Shown here one piece after another: positions 7,690 to 16,114 of a stretch of 64,000 nucleotides of DNA; position 1 is the stretch's first letter; each line of letters starts with the position of its first letter. The notes under the pieces are model-generated. The model ran no database searches. It saw only the letters and a list, made by a program, of their open reading frames with translations, and was not told the DNA's origin. The DNA comes from Desulfovibrio sp. (lineage in GTDB: Bacteria; Desulfobacterota; Desulfovibrionia; Desulfovibrionales; Desulfovibrionaceae): the NCBI GenBank assembly GCA_016218665.1, contig JACRDI010000009.1, forward strand, positions 33,849 to 97,848, in the 5' to 3' direction. Both the position numbers and the translations under genes were made by a program.

Positions 7690-9887
7690 GCGGGCAGCTC
7701 GCCCGCGCTGCGCATGGGCTCGCGGAAGCACACGCGCTCGTCGTACTCGCCCTTCTTGCCGATGTTGAAGGCCGAGCGCGGCCGGTAGTAGCCCATGACG
7801 CGGGTCCAGATCTCGCAGTTCTGCTCGCGGCCCTCCCCGGCGCAGGTGGGGCAGGCCTTGTGCTCGCCCTCCAGGTAGCCGTGGCTGGGGCACACGGAGA
7901 AGGTCGGCGTCACGGTGATGTACGGCAGGGCGAAGCGCGAGAGCGCCCGGCGCACCAGCTCGCGGCAGGCGCGCGCGTCAGACACGCGCTCGCCCATGTA
8001 CAGGTGCAGCACCGTGCCGCCCGTGTACTTGCGCTGCAACTCTTCCTGCCGCGAGAGGGCCTCGAAGGGATCGTCGGTGAAGTTCACGGGCAACTGGGAG
8101 GAGTTGGTGTAGTACGGCTGCTCGTCGGTGCCCGCCTGGAGGATGTCCGGGAAACGGCGGCGGTCCTCCTTGGCGAATCGGTAGGTGGTACCCTCCGCCG
8201 GGGTGGCCTCCAGGTTGTACAGGTGCCCGGTCTCCTCCTGGAATTCGGTCATGCGCGCGCGCACGTGGTCCAGGAAGCGCACGGCCAGGGCGTAGCCGGC
8301 CTCGGTGGTCACGTCGTCGGCATCCCCGGAGAAATTGCGGATCATCTCATTGAGGCCGTTGACGCCGATGGTGCTGAAGTGGTTGCGCAGGGAGCCCAGG
8401 TAGCGTTTGGTGTAGGGGAAGAGCCCGGCGTCCATGCGCGCCTGGATCTCCTTGCGCTTGATTTCGAGGCTCGTGCGCGAGATGTCGAGCAGGGCATCCA
8501 GCCGGGCCATGAGGTCGCGTTCATTGCCGCGCGCGAGGTAGCCCAGGCGGGCGCAGTTGATGGTGACCACGCCCAGCGACCCGGTCTGCTCCGCGCTGCC
8601 GAACAGCCCGTTGCCGCGCTTGAGCAGCTCGCGCAGGTCCAGTTGCAGGCGGCAGCACATGGAGCGCACCATGTTGGGCGTCAGGTCGGAGTTCAGGAAG
8701 TTCTGGAAATACGGCAGGCCGTACTTGGCGGTCATCTCGAAGAGCAGGTCCACGTTGGGGCCGTCCCAGGGGAAATCCTTGGTGATGTTGTAGGTGGGGA
8801 TGGGGAAGGTGAACACGCGGCCCTTGGCGTCTCCGGCCGTCATCACCTCGATGTAGGCGCGGTTGATCATGTCCATCTCGGCCTGTAGATCGCCGTAGGT
8901 GAAGGCCATCTCCTCCCCGCCGATGACCGGGTGCTGGCCGCGCAAGTCTTCCGGGCAGGTCCAGTCGAAGGTGAGGTTGGTGAAGGGCGTCTGGGTGCCC
9001 CAGCGCGAGGGCACGTTCAAATTGTAGATGAGCTCCTGGATGCACTGGCGCACCTCGTCGTAGCCGAGGCTGTCCTTGCGCAAAAACGGCGCCATGTAGG
9101 TGTCGAAGGAGCTGAAGGCCTGCGCGCCCGCCCATTCGTTCTGCAGCGTGCCCAGGAAGTTCACGATCTGGCCCACGGCGCTGGACAGGTGCCTGGGCGG
9201 CTTGGCCTCCACCTTGCCGGGCACGCCGTTCAGGCCTTCGGTCAAGAGCATGCGCAGCGACCAGCCCGCGCAGTAGCCGGAGAGCATGTCCAGGTCGTGG
9301 ATGTGCAGGTCGCCCTCGCGGTGCGCTCGGCCCACCTCCGGCGGGTACACGTGGTTGAGCCAGTAGTTGGCCGTGACCTTGCCTGACACGTTCAGGATGA
9401 GCCCGCCCAGCGAGTAGCCCTGGTTGGCGTTGGCGTTGACGCGCCAGTCCTGGCGGTCCAGGTACTCGTTGATGCTGGCGGCCACGTCCACCACGGTCTT
9501 TTTGTCCTGGCGGAGCTTGGCGCGCTGCTCGCGGTACACGCTGTAGGCGCGCATGGTGGCGAAGTGGTTGGCGGAGATGAGCGCCTGCTCCACTGAGTCC
9601 TGGATGTGTTCGATGTCCGGCACGCGGCCGGAGAAGCGGTGGGAGAGCACCTTGACCACCTGGGCGGTGAGAAGTCCGGCCTCGGCGTCGTCGAACTCGC
9701 CCGTGGCCGCGCCAGCGCGGCGGATGGCCGAGCGGATCTTCCCGGCGTCGAAAACGATGACCTCGCCGCTTCTTTTGCGCACCTGCGCGGGCGGAGCGAT
9801 GGGCCGCAGCGGAGTGAGGATGGCCGCAGGGGCGCTGGGTTCGGGACTGGCGGGGGCGTGGTCGAGGTGCTGGGCGGTCTGGGGCAT
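7686..9887 (-). CDS. nrdD: Anaerobic (class III) ribonucleoside-triphosphate reductase
   Basis: This enzyme reduces ribonucleoside triphosphates to deoxyribonucleotides under anoxia with a glycyl radical. An N-terminal ATP-cone (from RKRSGEVIVFDAGKI) is followed by the catalytic domain. A C-terminal zinc motif (CPSHGYLEG, then CPTCAGEG and a further Cys) precedes the glycyl-radical loop (RVMGYYRP), whose Gly lies 34 residues from the end. I prefer the ATG at 9887 (733 residues) because CGGAG lies six bases upstream; an ATG ten codons earlier (9917) has no visible ribosome site. A cobalamin riboswitch lies about 135 bases upstream of the start. This is a recognised way to repress a B12-independent reductase when B12 is available for a class II enzyme; no class II gene is in the window. 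Confidence 0.94.
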   Translation of the reverse strand: MPQTAQHLDHAPASPEPSAPAAILTPLRPIAPPAQVRKRSGEVIVFDAGKIRSAIRRAGAATGEFDDAEAGLLTAQVVKVLSHRFSGRVPDIEHIQDSVEQALISANHFATMRAYSVYREQRAKLRQDKKTVVDVAASINEYLDRQDWRVNANANQGYSLGGLILNVSGKVTANYWLNHVYPPEVGRAHREGDLHIHDLDMLSGYCAGWSLRMLLTEGLNGVPGKVEAKPPRHLSSAVGQIVNFLGTLQNEWAGAQAFSSFDTYMAPFLRKDSLGYDEVRQCIQELIYNLNVPSRWGTQTPFTNLTFDWTCPEDLRGQHPVIGGEEMAFTYGDLQAEMDMINRAYIEVMTAGDAKGRVFTFPIPTYNITKDFPWDGPNVDLLFEMTAKYGLPYFQNFLNSDLTPNMVRSMCCRLQLDLRELLKRGNGLFGSAEQTGSLGVVTINCARLGYLARGNERDLMARLDALLDISRTSLEIKRKEIQARMDAGLFPYTKRYLGSLRNHFSTIGVNGLNEMIRNFSGDADDVTTEAGYALAVRFLDHVRARMTEFQEETGHLYNLEATPAEGTTYRFAKEDRRRFPDILQAGTDEQPYYTNSSQLPVNFTDDPFEALSRQEELQRKYTGGTVLHLYMGERVSDARACRELVRRALSRFALPYITVTPTFSVCPSHGYLEGEHKACPTCAGEGREQNCEIWTRVMGYYRPRSAFNIGKKGEYDERVCFREPMRSAGELPA

Positions 9888-10021
9888 GCTGTTCTCCGGC
9901 TGCTTCGAGGTTTCCATGACGCGGGGGTCGAAACCAGCAGCCGAAGGGAATACGCCCGTCAGAACTGCCGCATCGCCCTCCCACGAGGCGCACGCGTCAC
10001 ACCGCCGGGACGCGAACGTCC

Positions 10022-10205
10022 TGGCGGGAGCGGGCAGGTCTTCGGACTTGCGGGCGCTTGCGGCTTGTTGGCCGCCTTCCTCGCCCCCGGACTTCCCGGC
10101 CTGCGCCAGTGTCCCAATGTGGGGGCTCGTTCCCGTTCACCGCTGCGGGGCAGTTCCGGACTTACATCGGATTCCCTTTTCACCCGGACATGTCCGGGCA
10201 CCAGC
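10022..10205 (-). promoter_or_regulatory. Cobalamin riboswitch controlling nrdDG
   Basis: On the minus strand, a 5' hairpin (CCCGGACATGTCCGGG) leads into GTGAAAAGGGAA. The core CCGGAACTGCCCCGC follows, and near the 3' end the B12-box-like AAGTCCGAAGACCTGCC. The order and spacing match the AdoCbl riboswitch class. It lies between a possible promoter and nrdD, so ligand binding would reduce nrdDG expression. Boundaries are approximate. Confidence 0.88.
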
Positions 10206-10212
10206 TCAGTTG

Positions 10213-10243
10213 CGTATATGGAGCCGGAGGCGGGCGAAGTCAA
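10213..10243 (-). promoter_or_regulatory. Possible sigma-70 promoter for the nrdDG transcript
   Basis: On the minus strand TTGACT (10243-10238) is followed after 19 bases by TATACG (10218-10213); a 17-base spacing to CATATA is also possible. The riboswitch begins directly downstream, as expected for the start of its leader. The match is only moderate. Confidence 0.35.
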
Positions 10244-10406
10244 ATCCACAGGACAATCGCATCCACCTGAATTTGCAAGAGGACACATAACGGCGGGAGA
10301 CGTTGTCCGCACATAACCAGCTGCTTTCAAAGATGAATACACTCGCATCCAGCGCGGAGATAAATTCCTAGAAAAAATCTTGAGACCGCTCTGGACGAAG
10401 CGTTCC

Positions 10407-10436
10407 TTGACAGCAACTCACTGGACACGCTACGCA
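10407..10436 (+). promoter_or_regulatory. Possible sigma-70 promoter for the btuB operon
   Basis: A perfect -35 hexamer TTGACA (10407-10412) is followed after 18 bases by a weak TACGCA at the -10 position. The cobalamin riboswitch begins about 35 bases further on. Position and the -35 box support it; the -10 box is poor. Confidence 0.4.
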
Positions 10437-10469
10437 AAAAATCCACGCCAAATCTGGCGCGGGTATTGT

Positions 10470-10645
10470 CGCTTTCAGGTCGTCCGCCGCAAGCGGACGT
10501 GAAAAGGGAAGTTCGGTGCAAGACCGACGCTGGCCCGCAACCGTGAGAGGGGACGAACGCCGCAAATAACCACTGGCCCTGCAAGGGGCTGGGAAGGTGC
10601 GGCAAGTAGGACGATCCTCAAGCCGGGAGACCTGCCTGGAAGCCT
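10470..10645 (+). promoter_or_regulatory. Cobalamin riboswitch controlling the btuB-cbiZ-btuFCD operon
   Basis: The stretch begins with a hairpin (GTCCGCCGCAAGCGGAC) and GTGAAAAGGGAA. It continues through a core with GACGCTGGCCCGC and ends in a clear B12 box (AAGCCGGGAGACCTGCC). The order matches the cobalamin riboswitch family. It lies about 120 bases upstream of the TonB-receptor start codon, whose strong ribosome site (AGGAGG) could be sequestered or preceded by a terminator. It is divergent from the riboswitch of nrdDG. Boundaries are approximate. Confidence 0.92.
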
Positions 10646-10762
10646 GTTGCTTCGGCTTCGAGGTACAAGCCGGGGGCACAGCGTCCAAGCTGTCCGTGCG
10701 GACGTTCGCCCATCACCCTCCTCGGAGCCTCCACTTCAATTCTTGAAGCAGGAGGTTTTTTT

Positions 10763-12688
10763 GTGCGCATTTCCCTTTGTGTTCTGCTCCTATTGACCCT
10801 CTTACCCCTTGCAGCCCTGGCCAAGGATGACGGCCAGGCCAACGCCACTTCTCCCGGCTACGTCATGGACGAGGTGGTGGTCTCCGCCAGTCGTGTCGAG
10901 GAACCCATCCGGCAGGTGCCGCATAACGTCACGGTGATCACCCGCGAGGAGATCGAACGCTCCGGCGGCAACAGCATCACCGACCTGCTGGCGCGCCAAG
11001 TGGGCGTGAGCCAGCAGAACTACTTCGGCACGGACCGCAACTCGCTGGTGGACCTGCGCGGCCAGGGCAACCTCGCCGCCCAGAACGTGCTGGTCATGGT
11101 GGACGGCCAGCGCATCACCCCGGTGGACATGGCCGCCGCGCCACTGAACACCGTGCCCCTGAGCGAGGTGGAGCGCATCGAGATCGTGCGCGGCCCGGGC
11201 GGCGTGGTCTACGGCGATCGCGCCGTGGGCGGCGTCATCAACATCATCACCCGCAAGGGCGATGCGGCAAATGGGTTCTCCGGCAGCGTCGGCGCGGGTT
11301 ACGGCTCCTATGATTCCACCAAATACAACGCCGCCGTGCGCGGCCGCGAGGGGTCTGTGTTCGGCAGTCTGGCTGCCTCCACCAGCGACACCATCGGCTA
11401 CCGCGCCAACGGCGCGCTCTGGCAGCAGGACGCGCTGGGCAGCCTGGGCTGGGATGTGAACAAGGCGCTCACGCTCTCGCTCTCCAGTGCCTACCACGAG
11501 GACCGCTACGGTCTGCCCGGAGGCGTGAGCCGCGCGGACGCGCTCTCGCGCGACGCCAGGCGCATGACCAGCAGCCCCAACGACTGGGGCCAGACCACCG
11601 ACGGACGCATCCAGGCCGGGGCCAAGCTCGACCTCGACACGCTGGGCGCGCTTGACTACCACCTGGGCTACCGTACGCGCGAGAATCCGTACGCCTACGG
11701 CACGACCAAGTACAGGATCAATGACGAGACAGCCAACTCCGACCTCACCTATACCGCCGGCTTCGACCTGCTCGGCCTGAAGCACACGTTGCGCCTGGGC
11801 GGCGACTTCTGGAGCTCCTATTACACCTCCGGGTCCCTGGCCACCAACCGCAACAGCAGCAACGTCTGGAGCGGCGGCACGTTCGCCCACGACGCCATCA
11901 CCCTGGTGCAGGACCTCTCCCTTCAGCTGGGCTACCGGTACAACCGCTACGAGGCATACGGCGAGGACATCCCCACCAACAACTGGAACAACAGCGCCTA
12001 TGAGCTGGGGCTGGTCTACGACCTGACGAAGAAGGCCAGCCTGTACGCCAGCTACGCCAGCACCTTCCGCACGCCCACTGTCGACGAGCTGAACTTCCAG
12101 ACCGGAACCCTCAAGCCGCAGACGAGCCGCAGCCTTGAGGCCGGCGCCCGTGCAGGCCTGATGGATAACATGGAGGCAAGCCTCGCGGTCTTCCGCTCCG
12201 TCACCAGCGACGAGATCTGGTACGACGGCAGCAAGGGCGCCTGGGGGCTGAACTCGAACTACGAGCACGACGTCATCCGCAAGGGCGTAGAGGCCGAGCT
12301 CCGCTACCGCCCCTTCAAGGTGCTGGGGCTCAGGGCCAATTACGCGTACGTCGACGCCAAGTTCGACCAGCCTGGCACAACCGTGCCGCTGGTGCCCAAG
12401 CACACGGCCAAGCTCGCCGCGGACTGGGACATCCTGCCCTCGCTCCTGTTCAACGTCACCGGAACCTACGTGAGTTCCAAGCAGGTGAACGCTGCCAACA
12501 CCCTGCCGCCCATCTGGTCCTACACGGTGGTGGATACCAAGCTCACCTGGACCATCGACAAGTTCAAGGTCTACGCCGGGGTGAACAACCTCTTCGACTC
12601 CTGCTACACCACCATGGCCTTCGGCAACACGTCCTACTACGCCATGCCCACGCGCAACTTCTACAGCGGCGTGGAGTGGAGCTTCTAG
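10763..12688 (+). CDS. btuB: TonB-dependent outer-membrane receptor, BtuB-like (vitamin B12)
   Basis: This 641-residue outer-membrane receptor imports a cobalamin or other corrinoid using TonB energy. It has an N-terminal signal peptide of about 20 residues, a TonB-box-like DEVVVSASR near residue 35, then a plug domain (VLVMVDGQRITPVDM, VERIEIVRGPGGVVYG) and a beta-barrel ending in a terminal Phe (GVEWSF). The start is a GTG with AGGAGG seven bases upstream. Assignment to cobalamin rather than iron complexes rests on context: a cobalamin riboswitch upstream and CbiZ, BtuF, BtuC and BtuD downstream. It is the first gene of that operon. Confidence 0.88.
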   Translation: MRISLCVLLLLTLLPLAALAKDDGQANATSPGYVMDEVVVSASRVEEPIRQVPHNVTVITREEIERSGGNSITDLLARQVGVSQQNYFGTDRNSLVDLRGQGNLAAQNVLVMVDGQRITPVDMAAAPLNTVPLSEVERIEIVRGPGGVVYGDRAVGGVINIITRKGDAANGFSGSVGAGYGSYDSTKYNAAVRGREGSVFGSLAASTSDTIGYRANGALWQQDALGSLGWDVNKALTLSLSSAYHEDRYGLPGGVSRADALSRDARRMTSSPNDWGQTTDGRIQAGAKLDLDTLGALDYHLGYRTRENPYAYGTTKYRINDETANSDLTYTAGFDLLGLKHTLRLGGDFWSSYYTSGSLATNRNSSNVWSGGTFAHDAITLVQDLSLQLGYRYNRYEAYGEDIPTNNWNNSAYELGLVYDLTKKASLYASYASTFRTPTVDELNFQTGTLKPQTSRSLEAGARAGLMDNMEASLAVFRSVTSDEIWYDGSKGAWGLNSNYEHDVIRKGVEAELRYRPFKVLGLRANYAYVDAKFDQPGTTVPLVPKHTAKLAADWDILPSLLFNVTGTYVSSKQVNAANTLPPIWSYTVVDTKLTWTIDKFKVYAGVNNLFDSCYTTMAFGNTSYYAMPTRNFYSGVEWSF

Positions 12689-12700
12689 CCAAACCAATGC

Positions 12701-12725
12701 GCGGGGGCCGGCTCTCGGCCCCCGC
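12701..12725 (+). other. Perfect 10-bp hairpin between btuB and cbiZ
   Basis: GCGGGGGCCG and CGGCCCCCGC form a perfect 10-bp stem around a GCTCT loop directly after the receptor stop codon. There is no T-run, so a simple intrinsic terminator is unlikely. It may stabilise the receptor message or lower readthrough into the inner-membrane transport genes. The cbiZ ribosome site (GGAG) starts just after it. Confidence 0.55.
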
Positions 12726-12737
12726 CGGAGCATCGTC

Positions 12738-13442
12738 ATGGAGCAAATCCGCTTGGTCGCCACGGACGAACACCTGCATCTGGACCTGGGTCGCCCCTGC
12801 CCGGTGCTGGGCTCCTGCGTGCTCGGCGGCGGCCTCGGCGTGGCGCGGCACGTGCTCAACCTGCGCGTGGACGCCAACCTCGCGGGCGACAGCCTGCGCT
12901 TCCCCGTGCCCGAGACGACCCTGCGGGAGTATTGTTCGGTCCAGGGCTGGGAGGGGGCGGCACTGGGCATGATGACCGCCGCTTCCATGAAATCCATACG
13001 CACGGCAAGGCTTGAGGAGGACGGCCTGGCCGTGCTGGCCGCGGTCACCGCCGGGCTGACCAACGCCCGCCGCGCCGGGGACCCGGCCGAGTGTCGCGAC
13101 ATGCCGACAGCCGCGCCACCGCCGGGCACTATCAACATCATCGTGGTCCTGGGCGCGAGCCTGCCTCCGGCGGCGCTGGTGGAGGCGGTGATCACCATCA
13201 CCGAGGCCAAGGCGGCGGTGCTCCAGGACATGGGCGTCACCAGCCGGACCACAGGGCTGCCAGCCACGGGCACCGGCACGGACGCGGTGGCCGTGGCGGC
13301 ACTGGGCGGGCGCGAGGCGGCCTACTGCGGCAAGCACGTGCTCGCGGGGGAGCTGACGGCCCGTGCGGTGATGCAGGCCTTGGCCGCTTCGCTGGAATGG
13401 TATGCCACCAATGGACCACGTTGGGAGGGGCCGTGGGCGTGA
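12738..13442 (+). CDS. cbiZ: Adenosylcobinamide amidohydrolase, CbiZ family
   Basis: CbiZ hydrolyses the aminopropanol side chain of adenosylcobinamide or pseudocobalamin to adenosylcobyric acid, letting a cell remodel imported corrinoids into its own cobamide. The 234-residue product has the family's GLTNARRAGDP and TSRTTGLPATGTGTDA motifs and the usual length. The ATG has GGAG seven bases upstream. The gene sits between the receptor and the periplasmic binding protein, and its stop overlaps the next start (GTGA). Presence of CbiZ predicts import of corrinoids with a foreign lower ligand, plus the later nucleotide-loop genes elsewhere in the genome. Confidence 0.88.
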   Translation: MEQIRLVATDEHLHLDLGRPCPVLGSCVLGGGLGVARHVLNLRVDANLAGDSLRFPVPETTLREYCSVQGWEGAALGMMTAASMKSIRTARLEEDGLAVLAAVTAGLTNARRAGDPAECRDMPTAAPPPGTINIIVVLGASLPPAALVEAVITITEAKAAVLQDMGVTSRTTGLPATGTGTDAVAVAALGGREAAYCGKHVLAGELTARAVMQALAASLEWYATNGPRWEGPWA

Positions 13443-14302
13443 AAAACATCATCGCGTTTCTCATGGTCCTGTTGCTGGCCGCCTGCTCGTCCGACGCGGG
13501 CCAGGGCCGTCCGGCCTCCGGTACGCCGCCCAGACGAGTGGTCTGCCTCGCGCCCAGCGCAGCCGAGTTGCTCTTCGCCCTGGACGCGGGCGGCCTGGTG
13601 GTGGGCACGGCCGAGCACAGCGACGAGCCGATGGAAGCGAGAAATCTGCCGCGCGTCGGTTCCTACGCCCGGCCGGACCTGGAACGCGTCCTGGCCCTGC
13701 GCCCGGACCTCTGCATCGCGGTGCAGGACGGTACGCCGCCGCAGACGTTGGCCCGGCTGGGCGAGCTCGGCATTCCCGTGGTGCTCATGGCCACAGGAAA
13801 TCTTGAGGAGCTGTTCGGCTCCATGCTCGCCACGGGCCGCGCCGTCGGGCGGGAAGAAAGGGCCGAGGCATTGGTGGCGGACCTGCGGACGCGCATGGAG
13901 GCCGTTCGCCTGCGCGCCGCCCAGGCGGAGCGCCGCCCACGCGTGCTGTTTCAGGTGAGCGGCCCGCGCATCGTGGCCGCCGGGCCGAAGAGCCTGCTGG
14001 GCCAGCTCATCGCGTTCGCCGGGGGCGACAACGCCGCACCGGCCGACCCCGCCTATCCGCAGCTCTCCGCCGAGCAGGTGATGTCCATGGCCCCGGAAGT
14101 GGTGGTGGCCTTCGATATGCTGGGCCAGGACCAGGGCATGGCCGGCTGGCCGGATGATCCGCGCATCCCTGCCGTGCGCGATCACCGCTTGTATACGGTG
14201 GCCCCGGCGCTCTTCGCGCGGCCCGGTCCGCGTCTTGCGGAAGCGCTGGAAGCGCTCGCGCGCATCATCCACCCCGAGATTTTCGGAGTGTACCGGCCAT
14301 GA
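13439..14302 (+). CDS. btuF: Cobalamin ABC transporter substrate-binding lipoprotein
   Basis: This 287-residue periplasmic binding protein of the BtuF/FhuD type hands the corrinoid to the inner-membrane transporter. The N-terminus is a lipoprotein signal ending in the lipobox LLAAC. It is followed by RRVVCLAPSAAELLFAL, typical of BtuF, and a class III binding-protein fold. The start is ambiguous between GTG at 13433 and 13439. I prefer 13439 because its spacing from GGGAGGGG is better and it overlaps the cbiZ stop as GTGA. Its own stop overlaps btuC (ATGA). Confidence 0.88.
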   Translation: MKNIIAFLMVLLLAACSSDAGQGRPASGTPPRRVVCLAPSAAELLFALDAGGLVVGTAEHSDEPMEARNLPRVGSYARPDLERVLALRPDLCIAVQDGTPPQTLARLGELGIPVVLMATGNLEELFGSMLATGRAVGREERAEALVADLRTRMEAVRLRAAQAERRPRVLFQVSGPRIVAAGPKSLLGQLIAFAGGDNAAPADPAYPQLSAEQVMSMAPEVVVAFDMLGQDQGMAGWPDDPRIPAVRDHRLYTVAPALFARPGPRLAEALEALARIIHPEIFGVYRP

Positions 14303-15306
14303 CCTTGCCCGTGCCTCGCAGCTTTTCATGTCGTCTGGCTGTCATTCTGGCGCTCTTCGTCCCGGCGCTGGCGCTCTGCTGCCTGGCTGCCCTGTGTCTG
14401 GGCTCCACGACCCTCGCCCCGGCCCAAGTCTTGCGCGCGCTTATGGGGGCCGGCGACCCCATGACGCTTGCGCTGGTGCGTTCTTTGCGCCTGCCGCGCC
14501 TTCTCCTGGCCCTAGCCGCCGGTGCCAGCCTCTCCACTGGTGGGCTCGTCTTCCAGGCCCTGCTGCGCAATCCCTTGGCCGAACCGTACATCCTGGGCGT
14601 ATCCGGCGGGGCGGCCATCGGCACCATCGCCGCGCTGGTGTTCGGTCTGGGGAGCCTGGCCCTGCGCCTCCCCGCGGCCTTCGCCGGTGGGCTGCTGACG
14701 CTGACCGTCGTGCTGGCCCTGGGCCGTTCCCTGCGCGCCTCGGGCCGGGACACGCTGCTCCTGGCCGGGGTGACGGTCAACGCCTTCTGCGGTGCGGTGA
14801 TCCTGTTCCTGGTGTCGCTTTCGCCCCACCATCTCATCGCATCGGTGGTGTTCTGGCTCATGGGCGACCTGGGTTCCCACGCGCCAGCGGACGCGCTGCT
14901 CCTGGCCGTGGTCGTGCTGCCCTGCCTGGCCGTGGTCCTGGTCCTGGCGCACGGCATGAACGTGCTCCAACTGGGCGAGGAGACTGCCGCCACCATGGGC
15001 CTGCCCGTGGGGGCCGTGCGCAGCGCCCTGCTCTGGGCCACCACAGTCATGGTTTCCGCCACGGTGGCAGTGTGCGGCCCGCTCGGATTCATCGGGCTGG
15101 TGACGCCCCACGCCCTGCGTCGCGTGGTCGGCGCGGACCACCGTCTGCTCGTGCCGGCCTGCGTGCTCGGCGGCGGCGCATACCTCGCCCTGTGCGACGC
15201 GCTGGCCCGCGCGTTGCCCGCCTCGGGCGAGCTGCCGGTGGGCGTGGTGACGGCCATGCTTGGCGCGCCGGCCTTCGTGGCCCTGCTGGCCGGGAGGCGT
15301 GCATGA
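14299..15306 (+). CDS. btuC: Cobalamin ABC transporter permease (FecCD family)
   Basis: This 335-residue polytopic inner-membrane permease of the FecCD/BtuC family forms the translocation channel for the corrinoid delivered by BtuF. Many hydrophobic segments are visible, with the family motifs LRLPRLLLALAAGASLSTGG and GPLGFIGLVTPHALR, the latter forming part of the coupling region contacted by the ATPase. It starts with an ATG overlapping the btuF stop and ends overlapping btuD, so the four genes cbiZ-btuF-btuC-btuD form a tightly coupled unit. Confidence 0.92.
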   Translation: MTLPVPRSFSCRLAVILALFVPALALCCLAALCLGSTTLAPAQVLRALMGAGDPMTLALVRSLRLPRLLLALAAGASLSTGGLVFQALLRNPLAEPYILGVSGGAAIGTIAALVFGLGSLALRLPAAFAGGLLTLTVVLALGRSLRASGRDTLLLAGVTVNAFCGAVILFLVSLSPHHLIASVVFWLMGDLGSHAPADALLLAVVVLPCLAVVLVLAHGMNVLQLGEETAATMGLPVGAVRSALLWATTVMVSATVAVCGPLGFIGLVTPHALRRVVGADHRLLVPACVLGGGAYLALCDALARALPASGELPVGVVTAMLGAPAFVALLAGRRA

Positions 15307-16109
15307 CCGCCGCCCATGCGCTGGAGGCGCGCGGGCTGTGCTTCGCCCGCGGCCGCACGACCATCCTGGCCGACATATCTCTGGCGGCGCGGCCGGGAGC
15401 AATTCACGCCGTGATTGGCCCCAACGGCTCGGGTAAAACCACGCTCCTGCGCCTGTTGGCCGGCATCCTGTGCCCATGCGCGGGAACGGTGGAGCTTCTT
15501 GAGCGTCCCCTCGGCGTTTACTCTCACCGGCAACGGGCCAGGGCTGTGGCCTATCTGCCGCAGAGTCTGCCCGGAACGCTTCCCCTCACGGTGCGCGAAC
15601 TCGTGCTCCTCGGGCGTACCGCGCACCAAGGCCTGTTGGGCCTGGAGACCAGCAGCGACCGGGAGGCCGTGGGCCGTGCCCTGGACCTCGCGCGGGTCGC
15701 CCACCTGGCGGACGCCCGCCTGGAACGCCTGAGCGGGGGCGAGTTGCAGCGCGCGTTCATCGCCAAGGCGCTGTGCCAGGAGCCGGCCGTCCTGCTGCTG
15801 GACGAGCCCACCGCCAGCCTGGATCCGGCGCACGCGCTCCAGGTCATTGAACTGTTGGCCGGGCTGCGCAAGGCGCACGCGGTCTGCACGGTCTTGGCCT
15901 CGCACGATCTGAACCTCGCCGCGCGCTATGCTGACGAGGCCACGCTGCTGCATGGTGGCAGGGTCGTCTGCCAGGGTGCACCGGCAATGGTCTTCTCGCC
16001 GCAACGCCTGGAACCCGTGTACGGCTGCGGCTTCGAACTCTGCCAGTCCAGCAGTGGGGCGGGCGTGCTGCTGCCGTTCTCGAACGAAAACATCCCACGG
16101 CGAGACTGA
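15303..16109 (+). CDS. btuD: Cobalamin ABC transporter ATP-binding protein
   Basis: This 268-residue ABC ATPase powers BtuC. Walker A (GPNGSGKTT) lies near residue 40, the signature is LSGGELQRA, and Walker B with the catalytic Glu reads VLLLDEPTASLDP. A downstream switch His (ASHDLNLAARYAD) is present. The ATG overlaps the btuC stop. The frame is open well upstream, but that part is within btuC on another frame. The C-terminal extension (after PVYGCGFEL) is ordinary for heme/B12-type ATPases. Confidence 0.92.
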   Translation: MTAAHALEARGLCFARGRTTILADISLAARPGAIHAVIGPNGSGKTTLLRLLAGILCPCAGTVELLERPLGVYSHRQRARAVAYLPQSLPGTLPLTVRELVLLGRTAHQGLLGLETSSDREAVGRALDLARVAHLADARLERLSGGELQRAFIAKALCQEPAVLLLDEPTASLDPAHALQVIELLAGLRKAHAVCTVLASHDLNLAARYADEATLLHGGRVVCQGAPAMVFSPQRLEPVYGCGFELCQSSSGAGVLLPFSNENIPRRD

Positions 16110-16114
16110 ACGCC

